Shown: positions 1 to 9,339, counted from the first letter of the stretch. The stretch is DNA of 64,000 nucleotides from Streptomyces sp. GS7 (GCF_009834125.1 NZ_CP047146.1:6689501-6753500); one strand, 5' to 3'. The notes: generated by a model from the letters alone, not told the origin. Program-made: numbers and translations.

Positions 1-1
1 G

Positions 2-1348
2 CTGGCCACGTCGGCCTGGCAGGTGCTGTCCAAGCCGGTGGCGATCGGCAACTGGTGGGACGCGATGATGGCCCAGCACTCCTCACCGCTGGCGATCGTC
101 GGGGTGGCGCTGCTGGTCTTCCCGAAGCTGGCGCTCGGCATGTCCGGTTTCGAGACGGGTGTGGCGGTGATGCCGCAGATAGCCGGCGACGCCGGTGACG
201 ACCCCGCGAAGCCGGCCGGGCGGATCCGGGACACCCGGCGGCTGCTGACCACCGCGGCGCTGATCATGAGCGGGTTCCTGCTGCTGTCGAGCCTGGCGAC
301 CACCATCCTGATCCCGCAGAAGGAGTTCGAGGACGGCGGCTCGGCCAACGGGCGCGCGCTGGCGTACCTGGCGCACCAGCACCTCGGCGAGGCGTTCGGC
401 ACCGTCTACGACATCTCGACCATCGCCATCCTGTGGTTCGCCGGGGCGTCGGCGATGGCCGGGCTGCTCAACCTCGTACCGCGCTATCTGCCGCGGTACG
501 GCATGGCTCCCGAATGGACGCGCGCGGTGCGCCCGTTGGTACTGATCTTCATGGTGATCGCCTTCGCCATCACGGTGTTCTTCAACGCCAACGTCGACGA
601 CCAGAGCGGCGCCTATGCGACCGGTGTGCTGGTGCTGATGCTGTCCGCGTCGTTCGCGTCCACGGTCGCCGCGCGGCACCGCCGGAACCGGAAGGCGACC
701 ATCGGGTTCGGCGCGATCACCCTGGTCTTCGGCTACACCACGGTCGCCAACGTCATCGAGCGGCCGGACGGTCTGAAGATCGCGCTGCTGTTCATCCTCG
801 GCATCCTGCTGACGTCGTTCGCGTCCCGGGTCCACCGCGCCTTCGAACTGCGTGCCGTGGAGGTCGTCTTCGACGAGACCGCCGCGCGGCTGATCGACGA
901 GGCGTTGGTGGCCGGGCCGCTGCGGGTGATCGCCAACGAGCCCGACGAGCGGGACGTGGCGGAGGACTACCGGGAGAAGGAGTACAGCCAGCGCGAGGAG
1001 ACGCACATCCCCGACGGCGGGCCGGTGCTGTTCCTGGAGGTGGTCGTCAAGGACTCCTCCGACTTCACCACCGTGCTGGACGTGCACGGCGAGGAGCGGT
1101 CCGGCGCGCGGATCCTGCGGGTGGAGGGCGCGGTGGTGGCGAACACCATGGCCGCGGTGCTGATGCAGCTGCGGGACCGCACCGGGCAGGTCCCGCACGC
1201 GTACTTCCACTGGACCGAGGGCCATCCGTTCAGCCACCTGCTGCGGTTCCTGGTCTTCGGCGACGGCGAGGTCGCCCCGGTCACCCGCGAGGTGCTGCGC
1301 CGCGCCGAGCCGGACCTGAGCCGGCGCCCGCGCGTGCACGTGGGCTGA
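2..1348 (+). CDS. APC-superfamily amino acid permease, C-terminal part (5' end outside window)
   Basis: The reading frame is open from the first bases, so the gene starts upstream; about 448 residues are visible. The first part holds several hydrophobic membrane segments with an APC-permease look, for example the stretches around residues 25-45, 80-105, 175-200 and 205-225 of the visible part. The last 150 or so residues are charged and soluble and would lie in the cytoplasm. That tail begins near a [12 protein letters not shown] stretch and ends in an Arg-rich PRVHVG. Actinomycete APC permeases of this class often carry such a soluble tail. The substrate cannot be told from sequence. A strong hairpin follows the stop codon. 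Confidence 0.8.
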   Translation: MATSAWQVLSKPVAIGNWWDAMMAQHSSPLAIVGVALLVFPKLALGMSGFETGVAVMPQIAGDAGDDPAKPAGRIRDTRRLLTTAALIMSGFLLLSSLATTILIPQKEFEDGGSANGRALAYLAHQHLGEAFGTVYDISTIAILWFAGASAMAGLLNLVPRYLPRYGMAPEWTRAVRPLVLIFMVIAFAITVFFNANVDDQSGAYATGVLVLMLSASFASTVAARHRRNRKATIGFGAITLVFGYTTVANVIERPDGLKIALLFILGILLTSFASRVHRAFELRAVEVVFDETAARLIDEALVAGPLRVIANEPDERDVAEDYREKEYSQREETHIPDGGPVLFLEVVVKDSSDFTTVLDVHGEERSGARILRVEGAVVANTMAAVLMQLRDRTGQVPHAYFHWTEGHPFSHLLRFLVFGDGEVAPVTREVLRRAEPDLSRRPRVHVG

Positions 1349-1358
1349 CCCACCGCCC

Positions 1359-1398
1359 GGCGGGCGGAGGGACGGTCGAGACCGCCCCTCCGCCCGCC
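1359..1398 (+). terminator. Long hairpin after the permease gene
   Basis: A 13-nt arm at 1359-1371 (GGCGGGCGGAGGG) is exactly complementary to 1386-1398. The interior holds a further short pairing (CGGT with ACCG). It lies 10 nt after the permease stop and before the convergent small membrane gene, so it probably stops transcripts from both sides. There is no T-run, as is usual in Streptomyces. Confidence 0.7.
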
Positions 1399-1426
1399 TC
1401 CGCTCCGCCCTTTCCCGGCCGCCGGA

Positions 1427-1648
1427 TCAGTTCCGGCGGCCGAGTGCTTTCGCGCGGGAGTGGGACCAGCCGCCGAGCAGGACGCCGGCGGTGGTGAGCG
1501 CCGCATAGGCGGTGAGCAGCAACGGGAATCCGACGCCGAGGCCGCCCAGCAGCCCGGTGTTGCCGTGGTCGATGAGCAGGCGGAACACGCTCTGTCCGGC
1601 GATGACCATCACGGCCGCGCCGACGATCTGTAGGACGTCGTACTTCAT
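1427..1648 (-). CDS. Small two-TM membrane protein, function unknown
   Basis: This 73-residue protein has two predicted membrane helices, about residues 7-25 and 33-60, and a basic tail (SHSRAKALGRRN). The start ATG is preceded by GGAGGAGTGCC, a good Shine-Dalgarno site, which supports it as a real gene. It is convergent with the permease and divergent from the TetR-type regulator, so it may be that regulator's target. I do not recognise a family and assign no function. Confidence 0.65.
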   Translation of the reverse strand: MKYDVLQIVGAAVMVIAGQSVFRLLIDHGNTGLLGGLGVGFPLLLTAYAALTTAGVLLGGWSHSRAKALGRRN

Positions 1649-1763
1649 GGCACTCCTCCGGGAGTCCGCGCACGGGGTGTGGGTGGGGTCGCGGCGGAGG
1701 CGGTCCGCGGGTCTGTCCGGCGGACGCCCGGTGTGGTGTACGGGCGGGTGCTCCGCCGCAGCG

Positions 1764-1776
1764 ACGTTACGAACGT
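1764..1776. promoter_or_regulatory. Palindrome ACGTT-N3-AACGT between divergent genes, candidate TetR operator
   Basis: Perfect 5-bp arms around a 3-nt centre (ACGTTACGAACGT) lie about 100 bp upstream of the TetR-family start and about 115 bp upstream of the divergent small membrane gene. TetR-family proteins usually bind such palindromes next to their own gene. The role is inferred from position and symmetry only. Confidence 0.4.
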
Positions 1777-1874
1777 ACCATTGGGATGGGTGCCTAATTG
1801 GCCTGCTCTTGCTGATTCATTGGGCTTTCGTCACGGAATTTGAGGGGTGCTGGCGGGCTGTGGAGCGTGACGAA

Positions 1875-2693
1875 ATGAGGATCCGGGGCGGGTCCGGGTG
1901 CCGGATGTGCGGGGCGCGGCTGGCGCCCGCTGGGCGGGGGCGGCCGGCGGTGTACTGCTCGCGCAGCTGCCAGGCCAGGGCGTACCGGCGGCGGAAGCAG
2001 CCGCCGGTTCCGGTGCGTGCGGAGCCGGCTGCGGCCCCGGCGGACGGCGGCGGGTCGCCCAGGCGCCGGGAGATCGTCGAGGCGCTGTGGCGGATCGCCG
2101 CGGAGCGCGGGCTGCACGCGGCGAGCATGCGGGAGGTCGCGGCGGAGGCGGGGGTGTCGCTGCGGGCGGTGCAGTACCACTTCGCGAGCAAGCACCAGTT
2201 GCTGGTGGCGGCGCTGCATGTGCTGCACGAGGAGAACGAGCGGATCGCCCGGACGCGGGTCCGGTTCGATCCGGCCGATCCGCGCGGCCTGCTGCGCGGG
2301 GTGCTGGACGAGTTCCTGCCGGTGGACGACCAGCGGGCCACCGCGCTGCGGGTGCTCGCCGCGTACTACGCGCGCAGTCTGACCGATCCGGCGCTCGCCC
2401 GGGTGTTCCTGCACGACGAGCATCCGCTGGAGGACATGGTCGCGGGCATCATCGCGGCGGCGCGGGACGGCGGGCGGACGGCACCGGGGCTGGACGCGCG
2501 GGCGGAGGCCGATCTTCTGGTGTCGGCGACGGTGGGGCTGGGCAGCGACGTGCTGCACGGGCGGCGGACGTTGGAGGAGGTGCGGCGGACGCTGGACTAC
2601 CGGCTGGGGACGATCTTCGCCGACGGCCCCGCCCCGTCCGGTGATGCGTCCGGGGACCCGTCCGGAGACGCGTCCGGAGACGCGGACGCGTAA
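1875..2693 (+). CDS. TetR-family regulator with an N-terminal treble-clef-type zinc finger
   Basis: This 272-residue protein starts at the ATG at 1875, which has GGAG nine bases before it. Residues about 9-40 contain CRMCG and CSRSCQARAYRRR, a four-cysteine CxxC...CxxxC arrangement followed by a basic patch, which looks like a small zinc-binding finger. A Pro/Ala linker leads to a TetR helix-turn-helix at about 60-105 (REVAAEAGVSLRAVQYHFASK). The rest is an all-helical ligand domain of ordinary TetR size. The protein ends in a short SGDA-type repeat. It probably regulates itself and the divergent small membrane gene. The ligand is unknown. Confidence 0.85.
   Translation: MRIRGGSGCRMCGARLAPAGRGRPAVYCSRSCQARAYRRRKQPPVPVRAEPAAAPADGGGSPRRREIVEALWRIAAERGLHAASMREVAAEAGVSLRAVQYHFASKHQLLVAALHVLHEENERIARTRVRFDPADPRGLLRGVLDEFLPVDDQRATALRVLAAYYARSLTDPALARVFLHDEHPLEDMVAGIIAAARDGGRTAPGLDARAEADLLVSATVGLGSDVLHGRRTLEEVRRTLDYRLGTIFADGPAPSGDASGDPSGDASGDADA
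2637..2684 (+). repeat. Four 12-nt units coding SGD(A/P) at the C-terminus of the TetR-family protein
   Basis: Four consecutive 12-nt units starting TCCGG encode SGDA, SGDP, SGDA, SGDA, followed by DA and the stop. The last two units are identical. Such a repeat could change in copy number by slippage; it would only lengthen an acidic tail. Confidence 0.8.
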
Positions 2694-2723
2694 GGGGGCC
2701 GGCGTCCGTGGACGCCGGCCCCC
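2694..2723. terminator. Perfect 14-bp hairpin between convergent genes
   Basis: GGGGGCCGGCGTCC at 2694-2707 pairs fully with 2710-2723 and begins at the base after the TetR stop codon. It sits between the TetR gene and the convergent acyltransferase, so it likely works in both directions. Confidence 0.8.
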
Positions 2724-2736
2724 GGTGCCGGGGGGG

Positions 2737-3957
2737 TCAGCGCAGCGCGGGTTCGGGATAGAACTCGCGGGGGCGCCCGCCGGGGTCCTTGAGGCGGCCG
2801 AGGAGTCCGGCCGGGTATTCGATGATCCAGTAGCTGACCGCGGCGGTCGGGACGGCCGCGAGGAAGACGATCGGCATGGCCAGGGGGAAGCCGGACTGGC
2901 CGGCGGGCAGCAGACCGGCGTTGTGGAGCAGCAGCATCACCGGCTCGTGCCAGATGAAGAGGCTGTAGCTGACCAGGCCGGCGGCGGTGAGCCAACGCAT
3001 CGTCAGGAAGCGGTTCCAGAAGGTGCGTTGACGGACGTGCAGGGTGCTGAAGAGGAGCAGCACCCACAGCGCGGAGGCGATGGGGTGGTAGTAGGTGAAG
3101 GTGTTGCCCTCCTCGTCGGAGTACAGGGACAGGCAGAAGAGGCCGGCCAGGGCGAGCGCGGTGAGCGGGAGCGCGGTGCGCGGGGAGAGGCGGGCGCGGT
3201 CGCCGAGGGCGGTCAGTGCCACCGCCAGCGCCATACCGGCCGCGAAGCCGCCGAAGCGGGCCTGCGGGCCGAAGTAGGCGACCCAGTCGGTGTGCGGGAT
3301 GCCGAGCGTGTAGTGCGCGACGGTGAGCCAGGCGAGCGGCGCGGCGTACAGGAACAGGCAGCCGGCCGCGCAGAGGGCGATCCGGCTGCCGCGCCGGCGC
3401 AGCGGCCGGCAGGCGCGCACCGCCAGCGGCCCGAGGCCCACCAGGACGAAGTAGAAGAGGACCTCCAGCGAGAGGGACCAGGTGGGTCCCAGGGTGTAGA
3501 AGATCCGCTCCTGGTCGAAGACGTGGGTGAACGTGAGGTGTTCGAGCAGGTCCTGCCAGTTGCCGGGCAGGTCGGGGTTGCGGGTCGCCCAGACCACGAG
3601 CACGGCGAGGACGTACAGCGGCAGGATGCGGATCGCGCGCCGGAAGAGGAAGGCGCGGGCGGGCCGGGTGGAGCCGCCGTCGATGGCGGCGCGCGCGTAC
3701 GACAGGGTCAGCAGGAACGCGGAGATCACGAAGAACAGGTCGATGACTTCGAGGGAGAGCACCGCGCCGAGGGCCGGGTTCGTCACCGGCGGGTGGCCGC
3801 CTCGGGCGTCGTAGACGAAGTACTCCTGCCAGACGTGGAAGGCGACGGTGCTGAGCGCGGCCAGTCCGCGGAAGCCGTCGATGTCGCGGGCCCGGCGGCG
3901 GGGCGGGCCGGCCTGCCGGGCGGACGGCGGGGCGGCGGGGGCGGTCGCGGTGGTCAT
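2737..3957 (-). CDS. Acyltransferase-3 family membrane O-acyltransferase
   Basis: This 406-residue integral membrane protein has about ten hydrophobic segments. It opens with DIDGFRGLAALSTVAFHVW, the family motif with the conserved histidine, and has FRRAIRILPLY further on, the usual Arg-containing loop. Proteins of this family move acyl groups (often acetyl) onto exopolysaccharides, lipids or antibiotics at the membrane. The start overlaps the stop of the upstream glycosyltransferase fusion by ATGA, so the two are translationally coupled and probably modify and build the same surface glycan. The acceptor is not identifiable from sequence. Confidence 0.85.
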   Translation of the reverse strand: MTTATAPAAPPSARQAGPPRRRARDIDGFRGLAALSTVAFHVWQEYFVYDARGGHPPVTNPALGAVLSLEVIDLFFVISAFLLTLSYARAAIDGGSTRPARAFLFRRAIRILPLYVLAVLVVWATRNPDLPGNWQDLLEHLTFTHVFDQERIFYTLGPTWSLSLEVLFYFVLVGLGPLAVRACRPLRRRGSRIALCAAGCLFLYAAPLAWLTVAHYTLGIPHTDWVAYFGPQARFGGFAAGMALAVALTALGDRARLSPRTALPLTALALAGLFCLSLYSDEEGNTFTYYHPIASALWVLLLFSTLHVRQRTFWNRFLTMRWLTAAGLVSYSLFIWHEPVMLLLHNAGLLPAGQSGFPLAMPIVFLAAVPTAAVSYWIIEYPAGLLGRLKDPGGRPREFYPEPALR

Positions 3958-6341
3958 CGGCGGGCCACCGCCTTGGCCGCCGCGGCGCGCGGGGTGACCC
4001 GCCACTGCCGGTCGCCCAGGGCCTCCTTGAGGTGCGCCTGACGGGCCACCATGTTCTTGAAGTGGCTGTAGAAGATGGTGGAGACGACGAAGTACGCCCA
4101 GAACCACGGTGTGCGGGCGCGGAGTTCGGGGACCGCGAGCCGCCAGGCGAAGAGCGCCTGCACGGGACCGGCCGCGAGGGTGAAGAGCATGGCGAGGACG
4201 CAGACCGGCACCGTCCAGTGGAGGTTCTGGAGCCCGCCGGCCTTCCAGGCGGAGTACGCCAGGATCGGCAGGATCTGGAGGGTCAGCCAGGGCTGGACCT
4301 CGCGCCAGCCCAGCAGGACCAGGAGGCCCAGTTTCTGACGGGCCGTGAAGACCGGCGAACGCAGGCCGTGCCAGAGGTGTTTGAGGGAGACCTGGAGCCA
4401 GCCCTGGGCCCAGCGCGAGCGCTGGTTCCACAGCGCCTTGAGGGTGGTGGGCGCCAGTTCGCGGGAGAGGAGGGTGCGGTCGACGGCGATACGGGCGCCT
4501 TCGTTCAGGGCCCGCATCGTGGAGTCGATGTCCTCGGTGAGCATCGAGCCGTGCATCCGGGTGCGGGCGAGCAGGTCGGTGCGCCAGAAGCCGTTGGAGC
4601 CGCCGAAGACGCCGAAGCCGTAGAGGCGGGTGCGGCCGGGGTGGCTGACGGCGTAGATGGCCTCGAACTCGACGGCGACGGTCTCGGCGACCCGGGAGCT
4701 CTCGCCGTTGCGGACGACGCAGTGGCCCTGGACGACGTCGTAGCCGTGGGAGAGCCAGTGCCAGGCGTCGCGGAAGGAGTGCCGGGCGGGGTGGTGGTCC
4801 GCGTCGAAGATGCCGACGAACTCGCCGCGGACGCGGGTCACCGCGGCGTTGATGTTCTGTGCCTTGGAGGTGCTGCCGGCGACCGGCATCAGGACCAGGC
4901 GCGGATCGCGGGCGGCGACCTCGCGGAGGGTGTCCTCGACGGGCAGGGCGTGCGGGGTGTTGTAGGCGAGGACGATCTCCAGGTCGCCGGGGTAGTCCAG
5001 GCGCAGGAACGATTCGACGGTGTCGACGATGGTGGCGGCCTCGTTGGGCAGGTACGCGGCGATCACCGCGCTGGCCGGCGGATAGGGCGCGCCGGGCCGT
5101 TCGGGCCGGGACGGGGCGTCGAGCGAGTAGAGGCATTCCAGGACGATCAGCAGCGCGGACAGCACCAGTCCGGCGACCACCACCCAGTACATGGCCGAGC
5201 CCAGGTCCCAACCGGCCAGATACGCCTGCTGGTAGAGGAGGAACGGCGCGCCGATGCCGAGCAGCAGCGCGAGGACCGGCGAGAGGGCGGAGACCGCGGG
5301 GCGGATGAGGGTGCGCAGCGGGGGGCGCCGGTGCCGGTTGGGGGTGCCGCGCATCCAGGGCGCGTACCGGACTGGCTGGAGGTCGCGGTGCCGGAGGGCT
5401 TCGCGTGCCGCGTCCTGGGCCTGTTCGACGGAGGGGCCGCCGTCGGTGCACTCGCCGAGCGGCAGCCAACCGATGGCGGGGGTGAGCCGGACGTTCTCGT
5501 CGGCGACGATGAAGCGTGTGCCGGCGACGGTGGCGGCGAACTTCCGCAGACCGCGCAGTGCGGTCTCCTCGTCGACGCCCGGCAGCAGCATCAGCAGCCT
5601 GCCGTCGTCGTCCCGGCCGAACCGGTCGCAGAAGCCGCCGAGTTGCTGGGCGACACCGGCCAGCCGTTCGGCGATCTCGCGGCGGACCCGGGGGCCGAGC
5701 CTGGCTTCGAGGGTGTCGGTCTCGGCGACGCCGATGACGGCGAGCACGCCGCCCTGCCGGGCGGCGCCGGGGCGCCTCAGTTCACGGTCGAGTTCGTCGA
5801 GGAAGTGCGGGCGGGAGTAGAGCCCGGTGCGCGGGTCGCGCAGCAGGTTCTCGACGGGGACCGGGACGCGGCGGAGCTTGGCCTCGATGCGGGCGGAGAG
5901 TTCGACCGGGTCGGAGGCTTCGGGTATGCAGTCGTCGGCGCCGTGGCGGAGCATGTCGACGACACCGGCCGGTTCCGGGGTGTCGGTGACCATGAGCAGC
6001 GGCAGCGCCCGTCCGGCGGGGACGGTGCGGACCTCGCGGATGACGTCGACGCCGGCGTGCCGGTCGCCCGGTTCGTCGAGGGCGACGATGGCGTCCGGGG
6101 GTGCCTGGCGGACGCGGGGGTCCACCTCGCCGGGCGGCGCGTGGCTGACGTCGTGGCCGGTGGCGCGCAGGGTCCGGGTGAGGCGCTCCAGTCGCGGTCC
6201 TGGAGTGCCGACCACGAGAACGTGGCCGCCATGGCCGTCGTGCCCGCCGGGTGGGGGTGTCCCGGGGGCGGGCAGGTCGTCCGTTTCGCGGAGCAGGGCC
6301 GTGGGGGTGCCCTGGGGGGTGGCTCGGTGCGAAGTGAGCAC
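3954..6341 (-). CDS. Receiver + degenerate GGDEF + GT2 processive glycosyltransferase fusion
   Basis: I chose the GTG at 6341 because AAAGGA lies nine bases upstream; in-frame ATG (6392) and TTG (6452) codons would add 17 or 37 Pro-rich residues. In the 795-residue form, residues about 40-160 resemble a response-regulator receiver. Residues 175-330 start with DPRTGLYSRPHF like a GGDEF domain, but the signature loop reads FGRDDDG, so cyclase activity is unlikely. Two membrane helices follow (about 345-400), then a GT2 domain with DADHH, TEDID and QRSRWAQGW, the metal-binding, acceptor and Q-x-x-RW motifs of processive synthases. C-terminal membrane helices follow. It is coupled to the acyltransferase downstream. 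A polysaccharide synthase gated by a built-in sensory module is the inference. Confidence 0.85.
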   Translation of the reverse strand: MLTSHRATPQGTPTALLRETDDLPAPGTPPPGGHDGHGGHVLVVGTPGPRLERLTRTLRATGHDVSHAPPGEVDPRVRQAPPDAIVALDEPGDRHAGVDVIREVRTVPAGRALPLLMVTDTPEPAGVVDMLRHGADDCIPEASDPVELSARIEAKLRRVPVPVENLLRDPRTGLYSRPHFLDELDRELRRPGAARQGGVLAVIGVAETDTLEARLGPRVRREIAERLAGVAQQLGGFCDRFGRDDDGRLLMLLPGVDEETALRGLRKFAATVAGTRFIVADENVRLTPAIGWLPLGECTDGGPSVEQAQDAAREALRHRDLQPVRYAPWMRGTPNRHRRPPLRTLIRPAVSALSPVLALLLGIGAPFLLYQQAYLAGWDLGSAMYWVVVAGLVLSALLIVLECLYSLDAPSRPERPGAPYPPASAVIAAYLPNEAATIVDTVESFLRLDYPGDLEIVLAYNTPHALPVEDTLREVAARDPRLVLMPVAGSTSKAQNINAAVTRVRGEFVGIFDADHHPARHSFRDAWHWLSHGYDVVQGHCVVRNGESSRVAETVAVEFEAIYAVSHPGRTRLYGFGVFGGSNGFWRTDLLARTRMHGSMLTEDIDSTMRALNEGARIAVDRTLLSRELAPTTLKALWNQRSRWAQGWLQVSLKHLWHGLRSPVFTARQKLGLLVLLGWREVQPWLTLQILPILAYSAWKAGGLQNLHWTVPVCVLAMLFTLAAGPVQALFAWRLAVPELRARTPWFWAYFVVSTIFYSHFKNMVARQAHLKEALGDRQWRVTPRAAAAKAVARR

Positions 6342-7058
6342 CTGGGGTTGTCCTTTCAGGCTGAAGTCCGGCGGTGTTCCGTCTGATGGCATGCGGAAGC
6401 CGGCGGCGGCCGTGGGGGTGCCCGGTGGCCGTACGCGGGCAGGGCGGCTCAACCGCCCGTCGGCGTGGGCGAGTTCCGGGGTCCCGGGCGGCCGTGTGGG
6501 GGGCCGGCGTGTCCGGGGTGCGCGTGGGGGCGCGCCCGGCGATCAGGCGGCGTACGCGGGCATGATTGTCAGATGCATGACATGGCGAACTGCGGCGGCC
6601 GCAGGGGGATCCGTCTTCTCTCCGCGGAACGGACGGCGGCGTACCGGCGCACGGCCGTTAAGACAGGCTCCAGGTCTCGGACCGCGCGGGCGCGGTCGAG
6701 TTCGTATCGCATAGGAAGGGTCCCATCCTGATCGGATTGTGGGGGGAGGACCGGATGTCAGGTGTACACCGACCGACTCTGCTCGGCAAGGCCCGTCGGC
6801 AAACGCCAGCCTCGGTGATCACTGTGACACCACACCTTCATTCACGTAACACCTTGATTACGTCCGGCGGTCGCGGCGGCCGCGGGATGCGCTACCAACC
6901 GGTAGGCGAGGGTGAATCGGCTATACCCAGTACGGGAGTTTTGAGCTGGAGATTCGTACCTCTCTCCCATCTGTTAATCTGCCCGCCCCTGGAGGTTCCT
7001 CCATCTCCCCTCCCCCGAAGCGCCCTCTGCTCGCCGGGTGCAGCGAGGTGTCCCGTAC
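6342..7058. other. Long intergenic region between divergent glycosyltransferase and XRE genes
   Basis: I find no convincing gene in these 717 bases. The region is less GC-rich than its neighbours, mainly at 6800-6980, and has two perfect palindromes: GGTGTACACC at 6761-6770 and GTGATCAC at 6815-6822. An ATG at 6755 has a good GGGAGGA upstream, but its frame runs out of phase across the XRE gene and has no family look. Divergent promoters for the glycan genes and the XRE regulator must lie here. Confidence 0.5.
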
Positions 7059-7778
7059 GTGTACAGCGTTCCGTTCTCCCCCGCACAGGCCCGATCCGCC
7101 CGGGCCCGGGTGGGCCTGACCACGGCTCAGGTCGCCCAGGCGATGACGGCGTGCGGTGCGCCGGTGCGCCCCGAGCTGATCGAGGCGTGGGAGTACGGCT
7201 CCCAGCCGCCCACCGAGCCACAGCTGTTCGCGCTGGCCGACGCGCTGTGGTGCCCGCCGGCGGTACTGATGGGCGTGGAGCCGCGGACGCTGGCCGAGCA
7301 CCGCATGGCGCGGCAGCTGAGCGCGGAGCGGCTGGCGCAGCTCATCGGGATGGATCCGGACGCGTACCGGGCGGCGGAGGCGGCCAACCAGTGGCACGGC
7401 GACTACCGGCAGACCAAGGCGCTGGTGGAGGCGCTGGGGCTGTCGCTGCGCAAGCTGATCGGAGTGATGGGCCGGGTCGACGAGTTGGCCGGGCATCTGC
7501 GGGCGGCCATCGAGGGGCGCTGGAAGTCGCATGTCGGGCCGGTCTGCGAGATCACGTCGCTGAACAAGACGCGGGTGGGCGATGCGCTGCGCGTGATGCA
7601 CGGGGAGTTCGCGGAGTTCGCCGAGCGGTACATGGGGCATGTGGTGGCCCGTAACGCCGACGCCCGGCTCAAGGAGGTCGCGGCCGAGCGGTCGGCGTAT
7701 CTGCGCCGGCTGGTGGACCACTTCTGGGAGTTGATCGGGGAGGCGGGCGAGGCGCCGCCGTTCCACTCGGTGCACTGA
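7059..7778 (+). CDS. XRE-type DNA-binding protein with two helix-turn-helix units
   Basis: Using the GTG at 7059, preceded by GAGGTG at eight bases, the protein is 239 residues; a GTG at 7038 would add seven. It opens MYSVPFSPAQARSARARVGLT and contains two Cro/C1-like helical units, at about 10-65 and 80-125 (LSAERLAQLIGMDPDAYRAAE). The C-terminal half is helical and charged and may dimerise. Proteins like this are common and mostly uncharacterised in Streptomyces. The long upstream region carries palindromes that could be its own operators. No target can be named. Confidence 0.8.
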   Translation: MYSVPFSPAQARSARARVGLTTAQVAQAMTACGAPVRPELIEAWEYGSQPPTEPQLFALADALWCPPAVLMGVEPRTLAEHRMARQLSAERLAQLIGMDPDAYRAAEAANQWHGDYRQTKALVEALGLSLRKLIGVMGRVDELAGHLRAAIEGRWKSHVGPVCEITSLNKTRVGDALRVMHGEFAEFAERYMGHVVARNADARLKEVAAERSAYLRRLVDHFWELIGEAGEAPPFHSVH

Positions 7779-7806
7779 GCGCAGGGCCGGCGGCAGAGCG
7801 GGGCCG

Positions 7807-7839
7807 GCGGGGAGGGGGCGGCGCCCGCCCCCTCCCCGC
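7807..7839. terminator. Hairpin between convergent XRE and permease genes
   Basis: GCGGGGAGGGGGCG at 7807-7820 is fully complementary to 7826-7839 around a five-base loop. It lies in the 74-bp gap between two convergent genes and would end both transcripts. Confidence 0.75.
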
Positions 7840-7852
7840 GGGACGCCGGGCG

Positions 7853-9295
7853 TCAGTAGGCGCCCTGAGGGTGCGGCGGCTGCTCGGCCACCGCGGGCTC
7901 GTCGTCGTCCGCGAACTCGTCCCAGTCGATCTCCGTCGACTTGCGGCGGGTGAAGACGTTGAAGAAGAGGTTCAGCGCGATCGAGGTCAGCCCGCCGAGC
8001 GTGATGCCGCTGTCGAGGACCGCCCTGACCTCCTGGGGCATCCGGTCGAAGAACGGATGGACGGCGGTGGGCAGGAAGGCCGCGCCCAGACTGACGGCCA
8101 GGATCAGGGCGTTGCGCTCCTCGCGGAGGTCCACCTTGCCCAGGATCTGGATGCCGACCGCGGCGACCATGCCGAACATGGAGAGGGCGGCGCCGCCGAG
8201 CACCGGGTGCGGGATCGCGGCGACCAGCGAGCCGGCCTTCGGCAGCAGTCCCAGCACGACCATGAAGCCGCCGGCGGCGACCACCACGAACCGGCTCATC
8301 ACCTTGGACATCCGGACCAGGCCGATGTTCTCGGCGAAGGCCACGTAGGGAAAGGAGTTGAAGATTCCACCGAGGACGGTGGCGACGCCGTCGGCGCGCA
8401 GCGCCCGGGCGACGGTGTCGTTGCTGACCGGCTTGCGGGTGATCTCGCCGATGGCGTAGACGTCGCCGGTGGTCTCCACCATCGTGATCAGCATGACGAC
8501 GATCATCGCGAGGATCGGGAACGGCTCGAACTTGGGCATTCCGTAATGGAACGGGGTGCTGACGCCGAACCAGTCGGCATGCCCCACCGCGCTGAAATCC
8601 GCGTCACCGAGCAGCCAGGCGGCGGCGGTTCCTGCGACGAGTCCGAGAAGTACCGCGACGCTGCTGAGAATCGGCTTCCCGAGCCGGACGACGGCGAGGA
8701 TGAACAGCAGCGTGCCGAGCGCGTATCCGAGGTTCTTGAGGTCGCCGAATTCTGGCTTGCCCAGCAACTGGGCGCCACCGGCCGCGTCCTGGAGGGCCTG
8801 CGGTATGAGGGTGAAGCCGATGATGGTGAGGATGGTGCCGATGACGACCGGCGGGAAATACTTCACCAACTTGCTGAAGAACGGGGCGAAAAGGAACGTC
8901 GCGATACCGGCCGTGATGACCGCGCCGTAGACGACCAGCAGTCCGGCGGTGCCGCCGCCCGCGCCCAGCCCGATGGCGATCATCGGGGAGACCGCGGTGA
9001 ACGTGGCGCCCTGGACGAGCGGCAGCCGCGCGCCGATCCTCCAGATGCCGAACGCCTGGATGATCGAGGCGATTCCGCAGGTCAGCAGGTCCGCGTTGAT
9101 GAGGTAGACGAGTTCGTCGTGGGACAGGCCGATGGCGTTGCCGAGCAGGATCGGAACGATGACCGCCGCCGCGTAGAAGGCGAGGACGTGCTGGAAACCG
9201 TAGAGCGTGAGTTTGCCGAGCGGGAGCACCTCGTCGACCGGATGGGTTTCCCGTTCAGGGAATTGCTGGGGGGACTGTCGCGCGCTTCGTGCCAT
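7853..9295 (-). CDS. NCS2-family nucleobase permease, probably xanthine/uric acid
   Basis: This 480-residue permease has about 12-14 membrane segments, the usual size for nucleobase:cation symporter-2. I chose the ATG at 9295 (MARSARQSPQQF), because the longer frame only adds low-complexity sequence over the promoter. The family signature region appears as AENIGLVRMSKVMSR, where a Glu-Asn-x-Gly core matches the substrate loop. LGKLTLYGFQHVLAFYAAAV near the start is typical of the xanthine/urate branch rather than uracil permeases. It probably imports xanthine or uric acid with protons. A cluster of inverted half-sites lies just upstream. Confidence 0.85.
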   Translation of the reverse strand: MARSARQSPQQFPERETHPVDEVLPLGKLTLYGFQHVLAFYAAAVIVPILLGNAIGLSHDELVYLINADLLTCGIASIIQAFGIWRIGARLPLVQGATFTAVSPMIAIGLGAGGGTAGLLVVYGAVITAGIATFLFAPFFSKLVKYFPPVVIGTILTIIGFTLIPQALQDAAGGAQLLGKPEFGDLKNLGYALGTLLFILAVVRLGKPILSSVAVLLGLVAGTAAAWLLGDADFSAVGHADWFGVSTPFHYGMPKFEPFPILAMIVVMLITMVETTGDVYAIGEITRKPVSNDTVARALRADGVATVLGGIFNSFPYVAFAENIGLVRMSKVMSRFVVVAAGGFMVVLGLLPKAGSLVAAIPHPVLGGAALSMFGMVAAVGIQILGKVDLREERNALILAVSLGAAFLPTAVHPFFDRMPQEVRAVLDSGITLGGLTSIALNLFFNVFTRRKSTEIDWDEFADDDEPAVAEQPPHPQGAY

Positions 9296-9339
9296 CTCTG
9301 CCTTGCCTTCACGAGGTAGGTGAATAAGAGGGAACACAG

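Noticed and set aside
4032..6386. A plus-strand frame of 784 residues
   Set aside because: Antisense to the receiver/GGDEF/glycosyltransferase gene; Gly/Val/Asp-rich shadow without motifs.
6737..7654. Frame opening near 6755 with a good Shine-Dalgarno site
   Set aside because: It continues out of phase through the XRE gene; the part before 7059 is only about 100 residues and has no recognisable fold.
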